Source: UM-FILTER-38-24 sp041663205 (GTDB lineage Bacteria; Patescibacteriota; Gracilibacteria; UBA1369; LOWO2-01-FULL-3). From it: a stretch of DNA of 64,000 bases. Below the pieces are notes generated by a model. That model did no database searches, was not told the origin of the DNA, and saw only the letters and a list, made by a program, of their open reading frames with translations. Each line of letters starts with the position of its first letter. Within the stretch, counting starts at the first letter, position 1. Positions 52,450 through 61,004 of the stretch are shown one piece after another. Made by a program: the position numbers and the translations under genes. The DNA lies in contig JBAZQZ010000005.1 in the NCBI GenBank assembly GCA_041663205.1, forward strand, positions 11,835-75,834. The letters are read 5' to 3'.

Positions 52450-55281
52450 ATGAATAAAAAAGCACTCATTGCTTTGTTAGTTGTAGTCGTTGCCGCGCTT
52501 GGCGGCGGATTTTACTATAAACAGTACGCTGCAAAACACGCGGCGCCTCCGTCATTGCAAGCCGGAAAAACATACCAAGGTTCCGTATCTGTGGAAACGG
52601 GCTTTTTGAAAGCCGAAAAAGCAAAAGTCGGAGCCGATTTCAAGCAGACAAAAAGCGGTGCTGATAAAGCGGCGTTAAAATTTGTTCCGGAAGCCGGCGG
52701 ACTTTCAGACGTTTATTCCGAGACCGACACGACCTTCGACGAAACGATGAAAAACTTCAAAGCGGCCGCGGAAGGGCAAGAATACATGATCGGTTATTAC
52801 AATGTTTTGGACGGAAAATGGAAAACTACAAAACAAACATTTTATGGATTTAACGGAATTTCCGTAATCACGGACGCGACAGCCCTCTCAACTCTAAAAA
52901 TTCCCGCAAAAAACGCATTCGTATTTGTGTCCAACAAAGACGCCGAGCTCTACGGATACAAGGATACCTCGGTTGAACCGACAAAAAGCTCCGATTTCTG
53001 TACCAACGGAAAACAGGGATGGACCGCCGGAATGGTAAAGACAAACGATCTTTACAATTCGGTTTCCACTTGTTTGGACAGCGTCGTATCGATTTGGGTG
53101 AAAGTGAGAAATTATCCTCTCGACAACAAGTTTGACAGAATATACACAGCCGGAGAAAACATAGACGCTTTGAAAGTGTATAGAATGGATAAGTTCTACA
53201 TGGCATGGGTACAGCTCAGTGAAGACATCGTGGCTCCTTCCACTCAGACAATTCCTTTGATCAAACAGGACGTGATATTAAGCGCAAATACCGCGCCGAA
53301 AGCGGAAATAGAACAGGGCGCAAAAAGCGTTTCCTTCGCAAAATTCGACATGACCCCGAAACAAGACGTGTCAATAAAGAGCATCACTCTTGATAAAGGA
53401 GGACTTGGAGACGCAAAAGATTTAACATCAATCTCCGTATATATCGGAGGCAAGGAAATAGCCAAACAAACAATCGCAGCGACCTCGACCTTCCCATTGA
53501 AAATTACCCCGACCCCTGCAACAGCTTTAACCAAAGGTGCGGCGGCCACAATCGAAATAAGAGCCGACATCTCCGCCACCGCAACACTCGACACCACACA
53601 TTCGATAAAACTGACCCAACTCTTACTGTCGGACGACACAACCCTTGACCTTGACCTTGTCGGCAACACCATGACCGTCGTAAAAGTCGGCGGTGTGAAA
53701 AATATAGCTCCGACCGTCACGATTACCGCTATTCCTGCAGACATAGACTATGCGGCAGACCAAAAATTGACATGGTCAAGCACGGACGAAATGGAACAAG
53801 CACTAAGCTACACATGGAAAATTACGGACGAAACTGAACCCGCCAAACCGGTAGAGATATTGAACGAAAAAACAGCAACCGATCCACTTTGTTTCGTCGA
53901 ATTGTTAGCCAAAGACAGCAAAGTTGCCCCAACCAAGGGCTGGACGTGCAAGTACGTGACAATACCAAAAGGAACATTGAACCCCGAAAAATCATACAAA
54001 CTAACAGTAACCGCATTCGACGGAGAATTATCCTCAACTCCGGTGGAAACAAAATTCACGACAGCAAAAGCGGAAGTAAAACCTCTGATGGAAGACAGCG
54101 TTTTGGAAGTTAAGCCTTCTGTCACGGCAGACCAAGAAAAAAATATTTATCCTTTATCCAAAGCCGCAGTAATCGCCTTGTATACTATGACTCTCGACGG
54201 AGATATCACTATAAAAGAATTTCCAATAGGAATAACGGGAGGAACAGAGTCAATAGAAAACTCAGTCATTTACATAGACGATAACAAATTTGACCTAACA
54301 GAGAAGAAATTAATTGCAGAAACCACTTTGGCAAAAGGAACCCATACCTTCAAAATAACGGCAGACGTAAAGGAAGATGCGGTAGTGGGGACAATGATAC
54401 TCTCAACGTTTAAAGACATAAACATGACAGACGCTTCAGTTTATAAAAACGAACTTCCGGCTTTTCGGGTGATGATAAAACCGAAGAAATTCTCTGCTAC
54501 ACTAAAAGACGATACGGTAATTTTCACAACCGACAAAATAGATCCTGCATGTAAGAAAGTATTGGTGGCAAACGTTGGAAGTAAAACAATCAAAACGGAA
54601 TTACCAAAAAAGACAGAGGCATTGGCCAGCTTTGAATTAGAAGTCCCAAGCCTTCTAATAGAAAACACAAGCGGAGCTTACACTTTCACCATGGACCTCA
54701 CCTGCTCAAGCACAAACATGTCAACTCCTCCATCCAGCCCCCTGAAACTCGAAGCACCAAAGGCCGCCGCTCCGCTCGGGATCAAAAATCTGGAAGTTAT
54801 ATATGGAGACAATAAGTTGGAAGACAAAAAAGTGATGTTAACAGATGCGCTAGTTCCAGAAAAAGAAATAATGTTCTCATGGGAAGGAGTCCCAAGCAGT
54901 ACAATCGCTCAATACAAAGACGATAAACAAAAAGAACCTGCATTAAGCTACGATGTGGAAGTTATTGATAATACGAAAAAAACAACCATATGGAAACGTT
55001 CCGAAGACCTCGAATCAGCAACAAAATCTGGGGACATATGTCTTATTGAACTATACGACAATGCTGGCAAAAAAGCTGGCGAGGGCTGGACATGTGCCTA
55101 CGCATATTTACCACCTACCCTACTCACACCCGGCACGGAGTACATAGTAAAAGTAACCGCCCACGATGGAATTCATGCATCCATTCCAGCGGAAGCCAAA
55201 TTTACGACGGAAACGCCACCACTTGAAGCAGAGAGAGTAGATATTTTCAACATCCTCGACGTGATCTGGAATTTGTTTTAA
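52450..55281 (+). CDS. Modular surface protein A (long member of pair 1)
   Basis: 943 residues. A signal anchor (ALIALLVVVVAALGGGFYY) is followed by PPSLQAG. Residues about 295-404 form a beta module SFAKFDMTPKQD...IEIRADISATA that recurs in the gene at 56274. Two Fn3-like modules (about 440-540 and 800-920) share a two-Cys pattern ending GWTC(K/A)Y and a closing VTAxDG...KFTT. The last residues DIFNILDVIWNLF resemble the end of the 56274 protein. I recognise no named family. Context suggests a cell-surface or secreted structural protein. Confidence 0.7.
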   Translation: MNKKALIALLVVVVAALGGGFYYKQYAAKHAAPPSLQAGKTYQGSVSVETGFLKAEKAKVGADFKQTKSGADKAALKFVPEAGGLSDVYSETDTTFDETMKNFKAAAEGQEYMIGYYNVLDGKWKTTKQTFYGFNGISVITDATALSTLKIPAKNAFVFVSNKDAELYGYKDTSVEPTKSSDFCTNGKQGWTAGMVKTNDLYNSVSTCLDSVVSIWVKVRNYPLDNKFDRIYTAGENIDALKVYRMDKFYMAWVQLSEDIVAPSTQTIPLIKQDVILSANTAPKAEIEQGAKSVSFAKFDMTPKQDVSIKSITLDKGGLGDAKDLTSISVYIGGKEIAKQTIAATSTFPLKITPTPATALTKGAAATIEIRADISATATLDTTHSIKLTQLLLSDDTTLDLDLVGNTMTVVKVGGVKNIAPTVTITAIPADIDYAADQKLTWSSTDEMEQALSYTWKITDETEPAKPVEILNEKTATDPLCFVELLAKDSKVAPTKGWTCKYVTIPKGTLNPEKSYKLTVTAFDGELSSTPVETKFTTAKAEVKPLMEDSVLEVKPSVTADQEKNIYPLSKAAVIALYTMTLDGDITIKEFPIGITGGTESIENSVIYIDDNKFDLTEKKLIAETTLAKGTHTFKITADVKEDAVVGTMILSTFKDINMTDASVYKNELPAFRVMIKPKKFSATLKDDTVIFTTDKIDPACKKVLVANVGSKTIKTELPKKTEALASFELEVPSLLIENTSGAYTFTMDLTCSSTNMSTPPSSPLKLEAPKAAAPLGIKNLEVIYGDNKLEDKKVMLTDALVPEKEIMFSWEGVPSSTIAQYKDDKQKEPALSYDVEVIDNTKKTTIWKRSEDLESATKSGDICLIELYDNAGKKAGEGWTCAYAYLPPTLLTPGTEYIVKVTAHDGIHASIPAEAKFTTETPPLEAERVDIFNILDVIWNLF

Positions 55282-55312
55282 TAAATAATTGAAAGCCCTA
55301 AACCAACCCCCT

Positions 55313-55759
55313 ATGAAAATATTAAAAATATCGATTTACGCTCTATTGATATCAATAATAGCGGCCGCGACGGCTTATGCCTCTGACCCGCCACCAAGCG
55401 TTTCCTCTCCGTTTGGAGATTCGGGAACGCCTAGCCCCAGCACAACGCCACCGACACTCGGAGGAAACACAACCACTCCGCCACCGACAAACTCGCCGAC
55501 GCCCACGCCACCTAAAACCACAACCACAACACCAAAAACGACCACCACGACGACCGACAACAAAGGGTCCACTTCATCTTCATCAACCTCCTCGACCTCC
55601 GGTACTTCATCTTCCTCAAGCTACACCGGCTCAACCGATTCTTCGTCCTCACAAAACGTAACCCCGAAGAAACTCTCAAAGACCGGTCCCGAAATGGCAA
55701 TTTTGGTTATTCCAAGCCTTCTCGCAGGCTATTATGTGATAAAAAAGAGCAAGAAATAA
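55313..55759 (+). CDS. Short Thr/Pro/Ser-rich protein with TGPE C-terminal tail (short member of pair 1)
   Basis: 148 residues from the ATG at 55313 (an in-frame TTG lies 8 codons upstream). A signal peptide (ISIYALLISIIAAATAYA) is followed by about 90 low-complexity Pro, Thr, Ser and Gly residues including TPPTLGGN. The C-terminus is LSKTGPE, a hydrophobic stretch (MAILVIPSLLAGYYVI) and KKSKK. That motif-hydrophobic-basic order is the layout of sortase (LPxTG-like) or related sorting signals. The Thr/Ser tract is probably extended and may be glycosylated. Confidence 0.65.
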   Translation: MKILKISIYALLISIIAAATAYASDPPPSVSSPFGDSGTPSPSTTPPTLGGNTTTPPPTNSPTPTPPKTTTTTPKTTTTTTDNKGSTSSSSTSSTSGTSSSSSYTGSTDSSSSQNVTPKKLSKTGPEMAILVIPSLLAGYYVIKKSKK

Positions 55760-55760
55760 T

Positions 55761-55857
55761 TTGACTGCCAAAAATTGTTTTGATAAAATACACACACAAT
55801 ACTACGAAGAAGACCCCTATACGGTTTTGTCCATATCGGGGGCTTCTTTATTTTTAG
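55761..55857 (+). ncRNA. Promoter-terminator cassette 1, candidate ~60-nt RNA
   Basis: TTGACT (55761-55766), 17 bases, TAAAAT (55784-55789), then a terminator-like hairpin AGAAG-CCCC / GGGG-CTTCT (about 55809-55848) with T-rich sequence after it and GGTTTTGTCC in the loop. No ORF fits between. The rest of the 514-base gap to 56273 holds a second such cassette, a 47-bp repeat and the next promoter. Confidence 0.55.
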
Positions 55858-55975
55858 TCATTATCGCAGAGGTCAGCCTTTTTATTAGACAAATAGACAA
55901 TAGGAGCATTTGTTTTTTTCAAAAGAATCGAGCATCTATATATGCATAATTTTTTTCATAATTCTTCATAATATT

Positions 55976-56023
55976 CCTATACCACCCCGACATTAAATTT
56001 TCTTAAAATATTTATAAAATTAT
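55976..56023. repeat. 47-bp upstream repeat, copy 1
   Basis: An AT-rich block starting CCTATACCACCCCGACATTAA that recurs in similar form at 60852, in both cases upstream of a surface-protein gene. Confidence 0.7.
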
Positions 56024-56038
56024 TTTTCTTGCAGAAAT

Positions 56039-56131
56039 TTGACTGGCTGAACCCGTTTTGATAAAATACACGCGTAACTATGATAGATTAATATCTCTTA
56101 CTGTTTCGTCTTTAAGAGGTATTTTTCTTTT
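56039..56131 (+). ncRNA. Promoter-terminator cassette 2, candidate ~55-nt RNA
   Basis: TTGACT (56039-56044), 17 bases, TAAAAT (56062-56067). The box surroundings closely match cassette 1 (GTTTTGATAAAATACAC in both). A hairpin ATATCTCTTA / TAAGAGGTAT (56091-56121) with loop TGTTTCGTC and a T-tract follows about 25 bases after the expected +1. Confidence 0.55.
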
Positions 56132-56207
56132 ATATTCAATTTTCCACCTGAGCTCGCGAGTGGCCATGTGTAAGTTTTGCGCATTTTTTAAGCACCCCTC
56201 CAACCCC

Positions 56208-56236
56208 TTGCAATTTTGTCAAAATTGTCGTATAAT
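56208..56236 (+). promoter_or_regulatory. Promoter of modular surface protein B
   Basis: TTGCAA (56208-56213), 17 bases, consensus TATAAT (56231-56236), 38 bases before the ATG. Confidence 0.8.
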
Positions 56237-56273
56237 ATAGGTAGTTAAAATATTTATTAAAACAAAAACAAAC

Positions 56274-59200
56274 ATGGACATCCAAAATGTACCTACACCT
56301 GAAGTAGCCACAACGGTGGTTCAGGAAGCCCCAAAATCTAAATTGGGATTATTTGCCGTCATCGGCGCGGTGCTTGTAGCAGCCATCGCCGGCGGAGTTT
56401 ATTATTTCGGATTTATGAATTCCAGCAACCCTCCACAGCTCGGAGCCGGACCCGGACAAGGGTTTCAGGGGATGACTGTTGCGGGAGCCGCAGACAGAGG
56501 ATTTTTGACATATACACAAGCGGATGTAGACAACCACGCAAAAGTAAAAGCAGAAAAAGAAAAATCCGGCAAGGCGAAAGAATTGAATTCTTGGTCGCAC
56601 CCTGCGGACAAGAGAGCAAATCTTTCGTATTTCTGGGCGGACAAAGACATTACATTGACAAAGGCATACGAAGAAATCGTACCTCAATTGGACGGAGAAG
56701 TTTTGATTGCGAAATATGATCCGACCAAATCCACATTCGTCACAACGGAAAATAAAATATGGAAAAAAGTCACGGACATAAATCCAGGCACGACATTGTC
56801 TGCCGGCCAAGCGACAATCACGATGTTCATAGGAACGAACAAACTCAGCGCATATTCTGAAATCAAATCCGCATCCGAATTCCCGGAAAAAGACGTGGAC
56901 GTTTTAAAACTCGCAAACACAAGCAAAGGATGGCACCTTTTTTCAATGCCAAAGAAACAAGTTGTGGAATTAAGGAAAACTATAAACGTTTCCTCAATCT
57001 GGGCATTGGATGCAACAACCGGAGACTTCAAAAAACTTGATCTTTCCACAGTAAAAGAATCGGACATCACAACCTCCATAGTTTGGCTCGAATTTTTGGC
57101 CACTCCGGCAAAACTCACAGTAAAACCGATAGCTGATCATGAGTACCTATTGGACAAAAAGTGTGACGTAGCAAATGCTACCTCTTGCAACCTTATAGTA
57201 AACTTCAATGACAAAACAAGCGAAACCTACGCAATCACAAAACCTGCCGAACTATCAATGGCGGTAGACAAAGGATACGGCGTAGCTCCAAACAAAGACG
57301 AAAAGGACAATTATATCCACGTATGGGCAGGCTTACCAACTGCAGGCGTTTCCGGCAAAATGGAATTTAACTGGGAAACAAAAGTCTTCGAAACATCAGT
57401 CTATAATAAAGAAACAAACCTTTGGGACTTATACCCTGTGACATCCGAGGTTAAACCCCCCACCATCACAATCACAAAGAAAACAGTCGCTGACACGACA
57501 AAAGACACAGTAACATTAAGCAAAGACACCGCCGCTTCAGCCTCAGTAGAACAAGGCGCAACAGCTGTTTCCTTCGCAAAATTCGACCTTACTCCAAAAC
57601 AAGACGGAACAATAAAAAGCATCACTCTTGATAGGGGAGAAGTGGGAAGTGCAAGCGACTTAATATTAATATCAATATTCAGCGGAAAGGATGAGCTAGC
57701 GAAACAAGCAATAACGTCAGGATCAAAATTCCCGTTAACAATTGAGATTAAAGACGGAAAACCTTTAACAAAAGGCAAAGTATCAACCATCGAAGTACGT
57801 GCCGACATCTCCGCCACTGCAGTGGAAAAAAACGCACATTTTATAAAACTGACAGGCCTGGTCCTCTCATACAGCACAACCGACACAAAACCTGAAAATC
57901 TTCCCCTCTCCGGCAACACAATGACCATCGCGGCAAAAGCGGCCGTTGCCGATCTTACAAAAGATCACGTTTATGAACTCTCTGAAAACAACACCATACT
58001 TAAGGTAACTTTCAATGACAAATCGATCTTGACCTATGCGATAGTATATCCCGGCGGCAAGAAGATAGGAATGTGGTCAGAAACATCAAAGGACAAAACA
58101 GATAATTATCTCCACGTATCGGACATGACAGGTACAACTTCCGGCGTTTCCGGCAAAATGGAATTTAACAAAACAGACAAAACAAAATTCGACACATCGA
58201 CGTACAACAATGAACAAAACTTCTGGGCTTCCTACAAAGTGGAAGTTAAAGACTTAATCATCACAATCACAGAAATTGCTCCGGCAAACACAGACAATCC
58301 CGACCACATCTACAATCTCTCTTCTGACGGGAAAAAACTCACCATGATATTCAATGACGACCAATTATACTCCGTAGTCTACACAATCATAACACCCGAC
58401 GACAAGACGATAGGAATGTGGTCAGAAACATCAAAGGACAAAACAGATAATTATATCCACGTATCGGACATGACAGGCGGACTCTCAAATGTTTCTGGCA
58501 AAATGGAATTTAACAAAACAGACAAAACAGACTTCGAATACTTTTCGTACAACTCCGAAACAAACTTTTGGGCTTCCTACGACGTAAAAATGGATGAAAA
58601 GGCTAAGACAATCACAATCGCTGCAAAAACTCCGGCAGGATCAACAAAAATTGACGACACCTTGACACTAACTCCGACATGGGGAAATGAAAAAGTTAGC
58701 ATCGGACTAAACGCAAAGATTACAACTCCGGCTGATGAATCAAAATTCACAGGATACAAAGTGACATACGGGAGCGGAGCAGATAGACTTCTAGACAAAA
58801 CAGCTGAAGTTTCATCTAAAGCTCCTACGTCCGGAAAAGTATCACTTCTAAAAGCCAACCCCACCGACACCTATTACAGCATTATAGCAATTACAAGTTT
58901 AACAAATGGCAAAGAATATACGGTAGGAGTTGAAATGCTCTACACCGCCGGCAACACATCAAAAACAGGCAAAGTAACGATGCCATCCGGAAAACCGGCA
59001 GCGGCAGCCCCCCTCGCCGACCATGTCTACACACTTTCTGCCAACGGTAGCGAACTTACGGTGAAATTCAACACAGGAAAAGAAACAAAATATAAAATCG
59101 AAACAAGCTCCAACATAGGACTATCAACAGAAAAAAACGGAGAAGATGAATACGTAGTCGTTATAGACTTACTGTCAAATGCCGCAGGCTACATGGAATT

Positions 59201-59747
59201 TAATAAAGACAATCAAGGGACACTAGAAGCCACAAAACAATATCCTGATTTTCCAAAAAACGTCTGGGACACATACAAAGCCAAACTTGATGGAGAGACA
59301 ATCAAGATTACAGCAAAAGAAATAGCCTCAAAACCAACTCCAGAAGTAGAAATAACGGAAAACGAACAATTCTACATAACCGTAAACTATAATTTAGCAG
59401 AAGTAGAAAAATACGTTGTGAATTACAAATTAGTAACAAGACAAAATTTATCTACTGATGCATTCGAGTCAGCGAATTGGGGGAACACAGTGTCAAGAGA
59501 CGTAGTCACAATTTATCCAAAAATCAGAGACATCGTCGGCGAGGGGACACCTGGATACGCAGAAATTTATGAAATCTCAGTTCAGAGCGTCTTTAAAGAC
59601 GGGACCACCAGCACGGAAAGCGGGAAAATAAAAGTAGAGGTTATCAATAATGGAACAACAACCGAAATCAAAGAAGCCTCCCTCTCCTCCGGCTACGCCT
59701 CACTTTTCGATGAAGTGCTTGATAGTTTATTTAATCTGTTCAGGTAA
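56274..59747 (+). CDS. Modular surface protein B (long member of pair 2) with ~115-residue repeats
   Basis: 1157 residues. A short cytoplasmic start, one TM (FAVIGAVLVAAIAGGVYYFGF) and NPPQLGAG come first. Four copies of one beta module begin near 288, 564, 677 and 916 (DHxYxLS..., VSGKMEFN, then N-x-W-x-x-Y and ITIT). Copies 2 and 3 are 345 bases apart and nearly identical in DNA over about 70 bases (58064 and 58409). Between copies 1 and 2 lies the FAKFDLTPKQD module shared with the 52450 protein, and a Fn3-like domain follows copy 3. The end is LFDEVLDSLFNLFR. I recognise no named family for the repeat. Confidence 0.7.
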   Translation: MDIQNVPTPEVATTVVQEAPKSKLGLFAVIGAVLVAAIAGGVYYFGFMNSSNPPQLGAGPGQGFQGMTVAGAADRGFLTYTQADVDNHAKVKAEKEKSGKAKELNSWSHPADKRANLSYFWADKDITLTKAYEEIVPQLDGEVLIAKYDPTKSTFVTTENKIWKKVTDINPGTTLSAGQATITMFIGTNKLSAYSEIKSASEFPEKDVDVLKLANTSKGWHLFSMPKKQVVELRKTINVSSIWALDATTGDFKKLDLSTVKESDITTSIVWLEFLATPAKLTVKPIADHEYLLDKKCDVANATSCNLIVNFNDKTSETYAITKPAELSMAVDKGYGVAPNKDEKDNYIHVWAGLPTAGVSGKMEFNWETKVFETSVYNKETNLWDLYPVTSEVKPPTITITKKTVADTTKDTVTLSKDTAASASVEQGATAVSFAKFDLTPKQDGTIKSITLDRGEVGSASDLILISIFSGKDELAKQAITSGSKFPLTIEIKDGKPLTKGKVSTIEVRADISATAVEKNAHFIKLTGLVLSYSTTDTKPENLPLSGNTMTIAAKAAVADLTKDHVYELSENNTILKVTFNDKSILTYAIVYPGGKKIGMWSETSKDKTDNYLHVSDMTGTTSGVSGKMEFNKTDKTKFDTSTYNNEQNFWASYKVEVKDLIITITEIAPANTDNPDHIYNLSSDGKKLTMIFNDDQLYSVVYTIITPDDKTIGMWSETSKDKTDNYIHVSDMTGGLSNVSGKMEFNKTDKTDFEYFSYNSETNFWASYDVKMDEKAKTITIAAKTPAGSTKIDDTLTLTPTWGNEKVSIGLNAKITTPADESKFTGYKVTYGSGADRLLDKTAEVSSKAPTSGKVSLLKANPTDTYYSIIAITSLTNGKEYTVGVEMLYTAGNTSKTGKVTMPSGKPAAAAPLADHVYTLSANGSELTVKFNTGKETKYKIETSSNIGLSTEKNGEDEYVVVIDLLSNAAGYMEFNKDNQGTLEATKQYPDFPKNVWDTYKAKLDGETIKITAKEIASKPTPEVEITENEQFYITVNYNLAEVEKYVVNYKLVTRQNLSTDAFESANWGNTVSRDVVTIYPKIRDIVGEGTPGYAEIYEISVQSVFKDGTTSTESGKIKVEVINNGTTTEIKEASLSSGYASLFDEVLDSLFNLFR

Positions 59748-59776
59748 AAAATAAAAATAAGTAAATAAAAACAAAA

Positions 59777-60214
59777 ATGAAAAAATTAACATTAATCTCG
59801 TCGCTCGTTGCACTTCTGATGCTGACGGAGGCGGTAGCATTCGCGGCGACACCACCGACACTTGGAGGCACAACGCCGCCATCCCTGGGAGGTAGCACTG
59901 ACCCGGGCACGCCACCGGCCCTCACGGGGAACCCTAACAACGGCACACCGCCGCCATCGGTCACTTCTCCTTACGGGACTTCAGAAACGACAACCACGAC
60001 AACGACAACCGGTACGACCACAACGACCGAAAACAAAGGCAACACAAAGCCGACCGACTCAAACAACAACACAACGACAGGCACGACCAAAAAAACAACG
60101 ACCGGCACAAGCGGAACCACAAAAAAAGGCGGTCTCTCACAAACCGGTCCGGAGCTTCTGTTTTTGCTCCTTCCAAGTTTGGTCGGAGGCTATATCATGA
60201 GAAAGAGGAGATAA
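59777..60214 (+). CDS. Short Thr/Pro-rich protein with TGPE C-terminal tail (short member of pair 2)
   Basis: 145 residues: a signal peptide (LISSLVALLMLTEAVAFA), then ATPPTLGGTTPPSLGGST and a Thr/Gly/Asn/Lys-rich stalk with runs of Thr. It ends in LSQTGPE, a hydrophobic stretch (LLFLLLPSLVGGYI) and MRKRR. It is the paralogue of the 55313 gene and, like it, follows a long modular surface gene, here by 29 bases. The tail looks like a cell-surface sorting signal; the stalk is probably an O-glycosylated spacer. Confidence 0.65.
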   Translation: MKKLTLISSLVALLMLTEAVAFAATPPTLGGTTPPSLGGSTDPGTPPALTGNPNNGTPPPSVTSPYGTSETTTTTTTTGTTTTTENKGNTKPTDSNNNTTTGTTKKTTTGTSGTTKKGGLSQTGPELLFLLLPSLVGGYIMRKRR

Positions 60215-60235
60215 AATTCTTTTTCGGGAATTTTC

Positions 60236-60322
60236 TTGCAATGTTCATTTGGAAGTGTATCATTATGACAATCACGATGAGAGGCTACCCAAAAGGTTTT
60301 GTCCCAAGGTAATGCCTCTTTT
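60236..60322 (+). ncRNA. Promoter-terminator cassette 3, candidate ~55-nt RNA
   Basis: TTGCAA (60236-60241), 16 bases, TATCAT (60258-60263), then AGAGGC-TACC / GGTA-GCCTCT hairpin (about 60280-60319) followed by seven T. The loop carries GGTTTTGTCC as in cassette 1. The terminator also fits the end of the converging NYN gene, so it may simply be a bidirectional terminator. Confidence 0.5.
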
Positions 60323-60323
60323 T

Positions 60324-60818
60324 TTAGTGTTTCAGCATTTCTCCCTTCTTGTTTAGAAATGTTATGTGCTGACCGAATTCCCTGAGTAGCGATGAGTATT
60401 TGTACTTATTTGGGACTATTAACCGACATAATTTATTTTTTTGCTTTAGATATTTTATCAAACAATGAAAATCTCCATCACCTGTGACAACGATAGATTT
60501 TTCATAGTTTGCGTATTCTATCATTGAATGCAAAACCAATTCTGCGTCGATATTTCCTTTTATTATTTCGTTTTTTACACTCCGCAATGTTGGCTTGAAT
60601 ATAAGAGAATAACCTACTTCTTTTAAGTATTGATATAACTTTTGGTTTGAGTGGATATAGCCTAAAAACAAAAATGCTTTTTTTATTTTAAACTTGTCTG
60701 AAAGATATATCCTAAACTTTGCGAAATCCAATTTCCATCCTTGATCGCGGATGGAGAGATTGAGATTTTGGCTGTCAATAAAGGCGTATATGATTTCTTT
60801 TTGTTGTGATTCATTCAT
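60324..60818 (-). CDS. NYN-domain (LabA/DUF88-like) putative RNase
   Basis: 164 residues of the PIN-like NYN fold: YAFIDSQNLNLSI (first acidic residue with D-x-x-N), KGNIDAELVLHSM (middle Asp) and VVTGDGDFHCLIKYL (D-G-D-F with the last two acidic residues). Such proteins are metal-dependent RNases or RNA-processing factors, with LabA-like members linked to regulation. The C-terminus is a short helical tail. It is the only minus-strand gene inside the surface cluster. Confidence 0.85.
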   Translation of the reverse strand: MNESQQKEIIYAFIDSQNLNLSIRDQGWKLDFAKFRIYLSDKFKIKKAFLFLGYIHSNQKLYQYLKEVGYSLIFKPTLRSVKNEIIKGNIDAELVLHSMIEYANYEKSIVVTGDGDFHCLIKYLKQKNKLCRLIVPNKYKYSSLLREFGQHITFLNKKGEMLKH

Positions 60819-60851
60819 CTTGAAAGTTTTTAAAAGTTATATTTCAATAAA

Positions 60852-60898
60852 CCCTACCACCCTGACATTAAATTTTTATTAAAAATTCATAAAATTAT
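60852..60898. repeat. 47-bp upstream repeat, copy 2
   Basis: Similar to 55976-56023 over its full length (CCTACCACCCTGACATTAAA start, AT-rich remainder ending ATAAAATTAT). It lies 42 bases before the promoter of the next surface gene. Confidence 0.7.
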
Positions 60899-60939
60899 CA
60901 TAAAATCCCCCCCTCTCTCTCATACGCACCGCCACATCC

Positions 60940-60968
60940 TTGCCAAAACAGCAAAAAACAGGTATAAT
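60940..60968 (+). promoter_or_regulatory. Promoter of the 61005 surface gene
   Basis: TTGCCA (60940-60945), 17 bases, consensus TATAAT (60963-60968), 36 bases before the ATG. Its design parallels the promoter at 56208. Confidence 0.8.
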
Positions 60969-61004
60969 ATACTAACGTAAACAAACACAAAACAAACACA
61001 AAAA

